64,000 nt of DNA, from contig CM071568.1 in NCBI GenBank assembly GCA_036426205.1, forward strand, positions 44,669,171 to 44,733,170, given 5' to 3'. The stretch is from Ascaphus truei (taxonomy: Eukaryota > Chordata > Amphibia > Anura > Ascaphidae). This document shows, piece after piece, positions 46,300 through 55,627 of the stretch. A program made the translations under genes and the position numbers. Position 1 is the first letter of the stretch; every line of letters begins with the position of its first letter. The notes under the pieces were generated by a model. The model had not been told where the DNA came from. It saw only the letters and a list, made by a program, of their open reading frames with translations, and did no database searches.

Positions 46300-47012
46300 A
46301 AAAAACACAATCTAATGGCCCCTAACCCCTTAATCACCTTAGCGGTTAGTAACCACTATAGTCATTAAGGGTTAACCCACACTCCCCCACTACCCACCCA
46401 GGAGGCCTAACCTCCCTACCTGGGGACACCACCCCAGCTACCCATTGATTGGCACACTGTTAAAGCATGTCTATATAATATGGGCATGCTTTAACACTAT
46501 TGCAATAAATGGGGAAGCAAAAAAAATACCAGGCCCAAAATAAAACACAATAAATAGAAAAATAAAACCATTTCAAATGCCAATAAACCAATTGATTGGC
46601 GAAGTGGTACATCGTGCCCATATAATATGGGCATGATTTAACACTATAGCAGTCAATGGTCAACCTAAAAAATAAGCAACCACCAACAATATCCAATTCA
46701 ATCAAAACAATCACCAAATAAACAACAATTGAAAAGCAAACACCAAAAAAACAGAAATAAACAATTGAAAACACAACAAAAAATGCCATAATTCAAAATC
46801 AAAACACAAAAGAAAAAGCAAAAATATGTAAAAGCAAAGAACCAAAATACACTTAAAAGAAATATGGCATTTGCCAAAAAAAAGCATTGCTTGTCACTGT
46901 ATGTATGTATAATACTTAAATACATTGGCAATCAATGGGCAATGAAAAAAAAATACAATGAAAACACCTGCAAAATAAAAATAACATACATTCAATGTTT
47001 TTTCTTACCTTC
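46300..47012. other. AT-rich interior of the TIR element, no gene
   Basis: Contains CCTTAGCGGTTAGTAACC-type sequence (46,340) related to 58,130-58,170, and a repeated ATAATATGGGCATG motif at 46,475 and 46,623. It is A-rich from 46,500 on. No conserved coding frame. Confidence 0.45.
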
Positions 47013-47764
47013 TGTCACACTGTTCTGCCCGCAGACCAGACTAACCCCCAATACTGAGGTGGAAAGTGAGTAACCACGCACCCGCAGCAGTGAATAATGG
47101 GGTAGTGTGTCCAAGGCCAGGGGTACCAGGGTTGATAGTGTTACTTGCCAGATCCGGGCGTAGAGAAGGTGCCGTAAAAGGGTCCGAAGCCAAGGGTCGA
47201 GGGTAACAGAGTTCCGGGTAGTAGAGGTCCAAGTGCCGAGTTTGAGGGTGTCCGAGAGGTAAGCGTGGTCGAGTGGGAGCCGGGGTCGTAGAGCCAGAGT
47301 GGATAGGAAGACAAGCCGGTTCGGTAACAAAGCTGAAACAGAGACAGAGCTAGGCACAGTATTCAACAGAACTAGGCAGCAGACGAACTATGCAGAGCGA
47401 GGTTGGAGAGGAATCACAGGGTTAATAAAGTGAGGACCAATCAGGGGAAGGGGCAGAGCAGAGGCGCGCCCAGGAGCCCTTTGTGATAGGGCAGGGGTTA
47501 ATGGCCTGGTTTGCTGCAGGTTAACAGTAGAAGGACGTGAGCCTGAGAGCTGGGACAGCCGGGGGACAGAGCTACGCGGCCGGTGCAGTGAATAAATTAA
47601 GTTGAGAGGCGCACGTGTCCAGCAGTAGCGTCGGCGGCGTGCGTGAGAGCCGCGGGGGGCGGAGGAACGGCCCGCGATGCAGATCAGGGGTGGATGAGAC
47701 CGCAGCCAGCGGCACAGGTAGGGAAGGGCAACGCCGAGGGTGGCGTGTGCCCTGATTCCTGACA
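47013..47764 (-). repeat. 3' LTR of the gypsy element
   Basis: A 752-bp LTR with inverted TGTCA/TGACA ends. The part from 47,412 to 47,764 aligns with the remaining 5' LTR at 51,315-51,669, with substitutions and two length differences of about 20 bp, so the insertion is not recent. A polypurine tract (AGGGGGGGGGGTAC on the minus strand, 47,779-47,765) abuts it. Confidence 0.85.
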
Positions 47765-47779
47765 GTACCCCCCCCCCTC

Positions 47780-48440
47780 GAGGATCGGCCTCAGGACGAT
47801 CCATCCAAGGTTTGTGGGGAAACTTGAGATGAAAGCGTCTGAGCAACACTGGAGCATGAATCTGATCCATAGGAACCAAGGATCGTTCTTCCGGACCATA
47901 CCCCTTCCAATGAATCAGGAACTGTAAACGACCTCTGGAAAAACGGGAATCCAGGATGGCCTGGACCTCGAACTCAGGTTGTCCCTGTTTGGAGATGGGC
48001 TTAGGCCTTGGATCTTTGGACGGGAAGCGGGTGCTCTGGGTGTAGGGTTTGAGTAAAGAAACATGGAAAGCCGTGGGTATCCTCATGGTCGGAGGAAGTT
48101 GTAAACGGTATGTGACTGGGTTTATGCGCTCGAGAATCTCGAAGGGTCCCAGGAACTTCGGTGCCAATTTCGGGGTGGGGGTTTTCAGGTGGATATTTTT
48201 GGCAGAGAGCCACACCCTACTCCCTGGCTTGTATTCAGGTGCATCCTGACGATGTCGATCAGCTTGAAGTTTGTACCTTTTGGGAAGCGCCAGCATGTGC
48301 AGATTAAATTCTCCTCCAGGAGTGCTGAAGGACGGATACCCGCGTGTCGGCTGCTGGTACCCCCGAAGAACTACTGGAGATGGGGAGACGAGCGGGGTGG
48401 AAACCATAATTCGCAAAAAATGGGGATTCTTGGGTAGATT
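47780..48440 (-). pseudogene. Integrase C-terminus and chromodomain of the gypsy element
   Basis: Read on the minus strand. The beta-barrel region has YKPGSRVWLSAKNI and LAPKFLGPFEILERINPV. About 60 residues later comes the chromodomain EFEVQAILDSRF, QFLIHWKGYGPEE and VLLRRFHLKFP. The aromatic cage is partly kept (F, W, Y positions). The frame runs on into the LTR without a stop of its own. Chromodomains guide integration to marked chromatin. This part is the best kept of the element. Confidence 0.85.
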
Positions 48441-49093
48441 CATTCTTGTGTGAATTGATCGCGAAATCTGCCCAGGGTAGTAAATCAGTCCAATCGTCGA
48501 GGGTCTCAGATACAAAACATCTCAAGTACTGCTTCAGATTTTGGTTCATCCTCTCAGTCTGCCCGTTGGTTTGCGGGTGGTAACCGGAGAAGGAGAGAGT
48601 GATACCGAGCGACTTGGAGAAGGCCCGCCAAAATTTGGAGACAAATTGAGAACCCGTCAGACACAATGGACATGGGAATAACGTGGAGTCTAAAGACTTC
48701 TTTGGAAAAAATGTCCGCCAGAACCGGAGAAGAAGGAAGAGCCTTGAGCGGGATGAAGTGCGCCTGTTTCGTGAACCATTCCACAACGACGAGGATGGTG
48801 GTCATTCCCTTGGAGGGTTGGAGTTCAACTATGAAATCCATGGAAATGTGTGTCCATGGACGTTCGGGGATGGGTAACGGAAGCAGAAGGCCCGGAGGCT
48901 TGTGACGAGCGGTTTTATTTTGGGCGCATATTGAGCAGGCACTGGTAAACTCCTGAACCTCTCTACACATTTTGGGCCACCAGAAGGTTCTTCTGATGAG
49001 ATCCAGGGTTTTCTTAAAACCGGGGTGCCCCGCAGTCCTTGAAGAATGGCCCCACTCCAGAATCTTCTGCCGGAATTGTGCCGGTGCGTACAA
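48304..49093 (-). pseudogene. Integrase zinc finger and catalytic core, frameshifted
   Basis: The H-H-C-C finger is visible as HSSRTAGHPGF and CSICAQNK. The core has SMDFIVEL (first Asp), VSD (second Asp) and HPQTNGQTERMNQ (Glu). The frame is lost next to the second Asp near 48,655, where one base appears to be missing, and resumes in another frame at GSQFVSKFWRAFSK. Another shift occurs near 48,310-48,440 before the C-terminal part. Confidence 0.85.
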
Positions 49094-49110
49094 AGTACCC
49101 TCCGGAACTT

Positions 49111-49934
49111 CTAGGCCTCTGGGAATCTGAGATTAAGCTTTGATGATCTTGTCCAGGATATCAAATGAGGTTGCAGAAATGATAAATTTGAACGGTAGAA
49201 TGGTTTCAGGGATCTCTTCCGACCTCTCCTCTGGGGAGAATTGCCGAGACAGGGCATCGGCTTTAACATTCTTGGTCCCGGGTATATAGGATAGAACGTA
49301 ATTGAACCTCGAGAAGAATAGTGCCCACCGGCCTGACGCGACCCCAACCGCCAGGCTCCTTCAATATATAATACGTTTTTATGATCCATAAGGATGGAAA
49401 TGGGTACCCGAGTGCCCTCGAGAAGGTGTCGTCATTCTAGAAGGCCATCTTGATGGCCAATAGCTCTCTGTTACCAACATCATAGTTTTTCTCGGCCGGA
49501 GAAAATTTCTTTGAGAAAAACCCGCATGGGTTTAATTTGTCTTGAGGTCCCATTCTTTGGGAGAGTACTGCACCGGCTCCAGATTCTGAAGCGTCCACCT
49601 CGAGTATGAAAGGGAGAGAAGTGTCCGGATGACGAAGGATAGGTGCTGAAATGAAGGTACGTTTGAAGGTCTCGAAAGCAGTAGAAGCTTCGGGCGACCA
49701 AATGGAGGGGTCGGCTCCTTTTTTGGTGAGATCAGTAATGGGAGCCACTATGGAGGAAAAATCCCGAATGAACTTCCTGTAAAAATTTAGAATCCGAGAA
49801 AGCGCTGAATAGCTTTTAGCGTCCTGGGCTGTGGCCATTCCAGTATGGCCTTCAGTTTCTCCGGATCCATGCTGAAGCCATTGTCGGAGATAATGTAACC
49901 TAGGAAGGCTGTGGACCTCTGGTGGAAAAGACAT
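49111..49934 (-). pseudogene. RNase H and connection domain of the gypsy element, frameshifted
   Basis: The N-terminal half (49,437-49,934) reads [20 protein letters not shown], then [18 protein letters not shown], the Asp strand of RNase H, and ENY-like sequence [17 protein letters not shown]. After about 49,437 the frame is lost. The C-terminal end reads [11 protein letters not shown], corresponding to the TDHKNL-type segment, at 49,389 and is again interrupted. Confidence 0.8.
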
Positions 49935-50710
49935 TTCTCTAGTTTGTCATAGAGGTGATTGAGGCGAAGGCGGGCGAGAACGAACCTAGTGTGTAGTACA
50001 TGCTCTTGAAGGGTCTTGGAAAAGATAAGGATGTCGCCTAAGTAGATGATCACGAAAACATTAAGTACGTCCCGGAAGACCTCATTCATAAAGTCCTGGA
50101 AAAATGAGGCATTGCAAAGGCCAAAGGGCATAACCAGGTACTCATAGTGCCCGCTGCGGGTGTTAAACGCGGTCTTCCACTAGTCCCCCTCACGAATGCG
50201 GATGAGGTTGTAAGCCCCCCTAAGATCGAGCTTAGAAAAAATGGTGGACCCTTGTAGTCTGTCAAACAACTTAGAGATGAGAGGGAGCGGGTAGCGATTT
50301 TTGACTGTTATGCGGTTAAGACCTCTGTAATCAATACAAGGTCTGAGCGTACCGTCTTTCTTTTTCACGAAGAAGAACCCCGCGCCGGCAGGGGAGGTAG
50401 AGTGCCGTATAAAACCTTTCTGGAGGTTCTCCTGAATGTAGTCCACCATGGCGGTGGTCTCAGGAACAGACAGAGGCAAAGTCTTGGATTTGGGCAAGAT
50501 CGCCCCTGGAACCAGATCGATGGGGCAGTCGTACGGGCGATGCGGAGGTAAGAGGTCGGAGTAGGTCTTACTGAAGACGTCCCGGAAGTCCGCGTATGCC
50601 TCAGGAAGAGAAGAGGGAAGAGTGGGAGGTATCTCCAAGCCGGCAAGGAGGGTAGCGGAACTGCCTTGTTCCGAGGGGTCTGCCACTGGATGGGTAACTG
50701 ATCCGTCCAA
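49787..50710 (-). pseudogene. Reverse transcriptase of the gypsy element, active site altered
   Basis: The N-terminal half (50,180-50,710) has [36 protein letters not shown] and [15 protein letters not shown], which holds the first catalytic Asp. An in-frame TAG follows at 50,179-50,177. The frame continues to [19 protein letters not shown] and [11 protein letters not shown]. The last should carry two adjacent Asp residues, but the first is Gly here, so the polymerase would be inactive even without the stop. Confidence 0.9.
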
Positions 50711-51141
50711 TCAATGCGCGGGTTGTGCCTCTGTAACCAGGGCAGGCCGAGGATAACGTGGACCATGGGGGAGTGAAAAACATCGAACGAGAGGCGTTCG
50801 CAATGACCGTCCTTCGTGGACAAGGTAAGTAGAGGGGTCTCCAGTGAGATGAAGGCTGGCTGTAGAGGGCGTCCGTCGATGGCCTCTAAGCCTATGGGTG
50901 ACCTCTTTTCGATCATGGGAATGTTGTTCAAGCTAGCGAACTTGCGGTCTATGAAATTCTCTCCCGATCCCGAGTCGAGGAAGGCCGAGGTGGAAACATG
51001 GAAATCCGTACCCTCCAGGGTAATCGGTAACATAATCCTCTTGGGAAATTCTTCCTTGGAAAGGGGGCGAGAAGAGATCGCACCCAAGGAGAGCCCCACA
51101 TTACTCACTGGGTATCTTCGTTTCCTGGCCTCAGAGGACAA
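50711..51141 (-). pseudogene. Aspartic protease region of the gypsy element
   Basis: Minus-strand residues AFLDSGSGENFIDRKFA contain the DSG catalytic triad of retroelement proteases. The second conserved element appears as [18 protein letters not shown], typical of the gypsy protease-RT linker. The frame shifts into the RT frame between about 50,640 and 50,740. Confidence 0.85.
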
Positions 51142-51310
51142 GCGCGTACCTGATGTTCTGAGGATCCACAGTAAAAGCAGAGGCTCTCATTCCTTCGACG
51201 AGTCCTCTCCGCATCCCTAAGTTGCTGACTGCCAATCTGCATTGGTTCAGAAGTATCTGGAGGTGGTAAGATAGCTGGGGGGTTCCTGAAAGACATGGAA
51301 GGAACCGGAA
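51142..51310 (-). pseudogene. Gag zinc knuckle, N-terminally deleted
   Basis: Minus-strand residues CFYCGSSEHQVRAC fit CX2CX4HX4C, the nucleic-acid-binding knuckle of gag. Upstream only about 35 residues remain before the frame enters LTR-like sequence. Most of gag, the primer-binding site and the 3' half of the 5' LTR are therefore deleted. Confidence 0.85.
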
Positions 51311-51314
51311 AGGA

Positions 51315-51669
51315 TACAGGGGTGATAAAGTGAAGAGCACCAATCGGAGGAAGGGGCAGAGCAGAGGCGCGCCCAGGAGCCCTTTGTGATAGGGCAGGGG
51401 TTAATGGCCTGGTTTGCTGCAGGTGAACAATAGAAGTACGTGAGCCTGAGAGCTGCACGGCCGGTGCAGTGAATAAATTAAGTTGAGAGGCGCGCGCCCT
51501 ACAAGGGAAGCGGGCGCATGTCCAGCAGTAGCATCGGCGGCGTGTGTGAGAGCCGCAGGGGGGGCGGAGGAACGGCCCGCGATGCAAATCAGGGGCGGAG
51601 GAGACCGCAGCCAGTGGCACAGGTAGGGAAGGGCAGTGCCGAGGGCGGCGTGTGCTCTGATTCCTGACA
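51315..51669 (-). repeat. 5' LTR of the gypsy element, truncated
   Basis: Aligns with the first 353 bp (element sense) of the 3' LTR. The remaining 400 bp are absent, and the LTR joins gag sequence directly at about 51,311. Confidence 0.8.
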
Positions 51670-51787
51670 CCTTTAGATGCCTTCACCCTCTGATTCCAGG
51701 GGTCTCAGGAAGTTCTCTAATAAATCCAGGATCCACAACAGCCACGGCCCTCAGGTAAAGTCCAAAGTCCTTTTCTTCTTTATTCTA

Positions 51788-51900
51788 AAATAACTCCATA
51801 TCTGGATAATAGTAATTTTGCTCATTACTGTACTGTATGTATTGGGGGGTGGAGGGGGATGTATTTATTATAATGTATTGCACAATTTTTTTAGCTGCAC
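51788..51900. repeat. Inverted copy of the 46,080-46,200 block
   Basis: CATATCTGGATAATAGT (51,790) and the GTATTGGGGGGTGGAGG stretch are the reverse complement of sequence at 46,095-46,170. They mark the inner boundary of the TIR element's right arm. Confidence 0.7.
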
Positions 51901-51924
51901 AGGATTGGTACCGCTGGCCACCAG

Positions 51925-52500
51925 ACACCTGCAGGGATCATCTGGAAGCCACCAACACCCGCGGGGACCACCCGAGGACCCCCAAACACCTGCGGGGACC
52001 ACCCAAGGACCCCCAGACACCTGTGGGAACCACCTGGAGGCCCATGGACACCCATGGGGACCACCCAAGGACCCACAGACACCCGTGAGGCCCCGGGATA
52101 CCCGTAAGGACCACCTGGAGGCCCCCGAACACCCATGGGAACCACCCAAGGACCCCCAGATAACGGCGTGCCCCTGGACAACCGAGGGGACCACCTAGAG
52201 GCCCATGGACACCCGCGGGTACAACACAAGGACCCCCGGACACCAGTGTGAACCACCTGAAGGCCCCCGAACACCCATGGGGACCACCCAAGGATCCCCA
52301 GACACCCGTGGGGCTACCCAAGGAACCCCAGACACCTGTCGGGCCCCCCAGACACCCATGGGGACCACCTGGAGGCTCCCGAACAACCATGGGGACCACC
52401 CAAAGACCCACAGACACATGTGGGGGCCCCGGACACCTGCGGGGACCACCTAGAGGCCCCAGGACACCCACGGAGACCACTTGGAGGCCCCCGGTCATGC
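51925..52500. repeat. 31-bp GC-rich minisatellite, about 18 units
   Basis: Units alternate between ACCACCCAAGGACCCCCAGA and ACCACCTGGAGGCCCCCGAA types, each followed by CACCCATGGGG-like sequence, so a 62-bp higher-order period may exist. Open frames of up to 197 codons run through it on both strands because 31 bp repeats shift frame without stops. They are not genes. The smaller inverted array is at 45,866-46,020. Confidence 0.85.
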
Positions 52501-52811
52501 TTTTATGCATGTCTCCATCTCTTTTGCGCAAGCTTTTAGCTGGTGAAAAAAATCTGGCGAGCTTTTACAGTACGATAAAGTTATCACTGCTTTGTGAATA
52601 GCTGTTACTGGCAAAAAAACGGCGGGTTTGCCATTTTTTGGCCTATTGGATGACTTTTTTTTTCACTGACTGTTTATGGATGATAAAAAGACATTATACC
52701 GTTAAACTGCACTGTTATCACTGCTTTATGAATAGCAGAGCAGGCAGTATCGCGCTATAAGGGTATTTATCGCCCTTAAAACCCCTTATCACTGCTTTGT
52801 GAATCGGCCCC

Positions 52812-52915
52812 TTAGACTGGTAGCGGCTGTGAGAGTCTGTTCCATGTTTGGGTTGCACGGTAAGAGAAGGAGGAGCGGCCGGATACTTGGTGAATATACC
52901 TTCATTGTTGGCACC
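52812..52915 (-). mobile_element. LINE 3' region, right half
   Basis: AGAGTCTGTTCCATGTTTGG and GGAGCGGCCGGATACTTGGT align with 62,730-62,795. It continues the LINE interrupted at 44,602. Confidence 0.75.
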
Positions 52916-52929
52916 ATCCAATATTTTTT

Positions 52930-53068
52930 TTTTAATTACACCGTATATTCCCCATTAGGATTAGAATCAAGTCTACAATTAGGGACCTGATCAGATAAAA
53001 TACGTTCAGCCTCACGACAGTAATCAACTCTGTCTTGGAGTCCCAATCCACCTCCTTTATCTGCCTAT
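52930..53068 (-). pseudogene. Penelope-like RT N-terminal fragment
   Basis: Minus strand from 53,068: ADKGGGLGLQDRVDYCREAE then RILSDQVPN and SNPNGEYTV. The ADKGGG motif marks the N-terminal region of PLE reverse transcriptases and also occurs in the element at 60,350-62,453 (RSADKGGGVVVM). A stop codon lies directly before it. Only about 45 residues are left. Confidence 0.65.
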
Positions 53069-53466
53069 GATATATCACTATATTGGAATTGGAAGATTAT
53101 CTATTGGTAAGTGTAAAATTATAATTATTGAAATGTTATATCTATATTTTTTTAATTGAACAGAATTCATTTACTGATCCATAGTGCAATCTTTGTATTC
53201 TTTCTTTTTTTCTTGAGACCTCCTGCGGAAGATGTTTGAGGCAGCCTTGGAGCGCTTCCACAAACAAGCAGCAAGGGGAGAAGCTTGCATATATGCCATT
53301 TTTGGGAGAGCATGAGCACAGATATCTACTTGTCGCCTAAGCAATATAAAAAAAAATATAAACAAGAAAATAAATACATTATCTTTATTTATTCATTGAA
53401 TTAGCTGTTGCACCGACTTTGGTTGAAGTCCATACAAATATTTTTTTCTACATGTGGCTTTGTGTA
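53069..53466. other. Unclassified stretch, no gene
   Basis: A short plus-strand frame near 53,220-53,310 reads FEAALERFHKQAARGEA but is not recognised and stops soon after. An A-rich patch lies at 53,345-53,380. Confidence 0.4.
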
Positions 53467-54222
53467 TGTAACCCCTGGTAAGATGTATGCAACACACATT
53501 CGCACTGCCTCCTGTCAGATTCCTCTCCAGTGTGCACTGAACATGTGAGTCATGATGGACATGGCAGCAGCCAATGGCAAAGGCTGTGAGAGAGGAGGGA
53601 CTAAGTAGAGAGGAGCCTTTAAGATGGTCTGGCAGAGCACACAGGGGGAGAGTTGCTGGAGCCTGAGGGATCTCAGGACTGACCGTTGGTGACTGATAGC
53701 CAGTCAACATTCCACAGGCGTTAGCGGATGCTGGCTGGATAGAGTTCAGTTGACCACCGACAGAGCCTAGTAGAGAGCAGTCGGAGGCGTGGACACCATC
53801 TGAGTGGATCCTCCATGGGCGCAGAGTAAAGGGGTTTCGAAGCATTTTGCGAAGTACAGACCTGCTACAGTAAATAAGAGCTCCAACGGTGAGCCGTCGC
53901 CATTACACAGGCCTTCAGACCCTATTTTGGGTGGCCATAGGGACAGACACTGACACACACACACACACACACAGCATTTATTAGGGAGTGTTGTGTTTTT
54001 TTATGTAATGGGAATGTGGTTAATAATCCTTCTGTTGAGGATCATAATGTGCCTGAGCAGCAAGTTCTAATCACTTTATAAATACCATTGAAATACAAAC
54101 ATTTCTGTAGTCTGCCTCCCGTTTGTCTGACCTAAGACCCAAGAGGAATAACGTATAGGAGGAGGACTCAGGCCCCCACCTCAGCAGGAGGTGTCAGTCT
54201 GAGGCAAATAAGAGGGGCTACA
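53467..54222 (+). mobile_element. Probable solo LTR
   Basis: Starts TGTAACCCCTGG and ends AGAGGGGCTACA, so the termini TGTAxCCCCT and AGGGGxTACA are inverted complements. A 4-bp TGTA lies on each side (53,463-53,466 and 54,223-54,226). The 756-bp length and AATAAG/AATAAA-like signals near 53,874 and 54,079 suit an LTR. A CA run at 53,951-53,972 is inside. The family was not recognised and the orientation is uncertain. Confidence 0.6.
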
Positions 54223-54451
54223 TGTAGCTTGGTGAATGGTTATTCTAGAAGATAGAATGAAGAAACTTGACGTATCACATGGTTAAGGATTAAATTCTAC
54301 ATCTTGACAGTTTAATTGCCCCCTTTTATAGCATGAAATTATACAAAGGCTGAATTGATGAAAAATATTCTGGCTAAAAACCTGGTAAAATAAGACACTT
54401 GACTAAGACATTTTTTACATTTAATACATAAAATAAAGTTTGCATCTAGAT
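54223..54451. other. AT-rich spacer, no gene
   Basis: No motif was recognised between the solo LTR and the MITE. Confidence 0.4.
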
Positions 54452-54624
54452 CAGTGTTTCTCAATGCTCTCTCAGGAAACTCTGGCCTGGCCATGTTTTA
54501 GTAATAGCCTGCTAATTACACATGCACATGAGATAAGTGCAAACATGTGTACTTGTTAATGCATTGATTATTCATCCAATCTTGTATGGCTGTACAGTCC
54601 TGAGAAAGGTGTTAAGAAACACTG
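54452..54624. mobile_element. hAT-like MITE
   Basis: 173 bp. The ends are CAGTGTTTCTCAA and TTAAGAAACACTG, close to the common hAT terminus. The flanking 8-mers ATCTAGAT and ATCTATAC match at 6 of 8 positions, in line with an aged 8-bp hAT target duplication. It does not encode protein. Confidence 0.65.
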
Positions 54625-55627
54625 ATCTATACAAATTCTTGGAACCTTGATACGAGGGCTCCTTGTTTGTCACATAATAATTATGTTTAGCTCAGTTTGA
54701 TCCAAGAACAAAACACTAAATTAAATCAACTAAACACTAATTATAATAAAGAGTTTTCCAATGAAGGTGTTTAATACTGGTGTTAACAGTTTGAATTGTA
54801 CTTCGTGGCAAAAAATCACATACAAATCTTCAGATTTTTTTTCCGTTAATTTGCAGCAATTTAAGTTTATTGATCTTTTTTTTCTACAGAATGGGACAAG
54901 ACTTAATTATGTAAAAATGAATGTCGCTTCTGCAGCACAGAAAAGCAACCTTGATTAAGTCAAGCAGCAGTTTAATAAGAGCAAGCCTGTGAAAATGCAG
55001 ATTAAATTACCTCCACATGAAAATACTACAGTATTTAAAACATATCTCCCTGTTCAAAGTTAAGTGTTTATCTGTAAAGGAGAAAGAGGATTTGATGAAT
55101 GAAAAGTTGGGGTTTCATAAAATGCCTTATCTTATGGAACACGTCTGTTGAAGACCATTCTGTATGATATACAGATTTAGCAGACATTATTACCCCGTCC
55201 CCCGTCCCCCATTAACATGAGTTAACGCAACATAATAAAGTGTTAAATACCTAATTAAATATCTAATTAACCATTGTTTTCAATGTGTTATATAACGTGC
55301 CAGCTTTATCGCAACACATTGAGGTGACATTCTATGATGATGCACTGCAAAACATTAGCACGTGATAACCCATTCTGAAATCGTCATATGCTACCATTGC
55401 CGCAGACAGATTTCCTGGAGCCCAGGACTAGAGTTACGTCCGGGCCCCCCACTCCTTGCCCCAGCGGTATTGCGAGCGCTCCCACCCCCCATTTCACACC
55501 TCATGGGTCCCCTATATTTCCCACCCTCTTCCCATGTATTCCTCTTCCCTCCGTCTTACTCCCTCTTCCTCAATCACACATCCCTTCCTGCCTCGCATGT
55601 ATTTCTCTCCCCTGCATCTCACTCTAA
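54625..55627. other. Unclassified stretch, no gene
   Basis: AT-rich to about 55,370, then a CT-rich patch to 55,620. Open frames in the CT-rich part are proline- and serine-rich low complexity. Confidence 0.45.

Larger units (their letters stand above)
47013..51669 (-). mobile_element. Ty3/gypsy chromodomain retrotransposon, defective
   Basis: Minus-strand element bounded by LTR ends TGTCA and TGACA. Flanks are CCTTC (47,008-47,012) and CCTTT (51,670-51,674), a 5-bp target duplication with one mismatch. Order from the high coordinate: truncated 5' LTR, gag zinc knuckle, protease, RT, RNase H, integrase with zinc finger and DDE core, chromodomain, polypurine tract, 3' LTR. The order PR-RT-RH-INT-chromodomain defines the chromovirus branch of Ty3/gypsy. 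Several frameshifts, stops and a 5' deletion make it inactive. It is inserted in the loop of the TIR element. Confidence 0.9.
44603..52811. mobile_element. 8.2 kb TIR element carrying inverted internal arms
   Basis: The ends are perfect 22-bp inverted repeats beginning GGGGCCGATTCACAAA (44,603-44,624 and 52,790-52,811). The right end has the same box, TTATCACTGCTTTGTGAAT, at 52,786 and 52,581, with one variant at 52,715, likely transposase-binding subterminal repeats. Inside, 45,840-46,200 (minisatellite plus a TATCCAGATATGGATAATAG block) is inverted at 51,788-52,500. The flanking duplication is short (TT). Without the inserted gypsy element it is about 3.5 kb and encodes no recognisable transposase, so it is non-autonomous. 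The superfamily is unresolved. G-rich ends and a TT(AA)-like site would suit Kolobok-type elements. Confidence 0.75.

Noticed and set aside
51818..52601. Long proline/glycine-rich frames on both strands
   Set aside because: They follow the 31-bp minisatellite in several frames at once, so they result from repeat composition, not coding.
53393..53845. 150-codon frame on the minus strand
   Set aside because: It lies mainly inside the probable solo LTR and shows no domain or motif.
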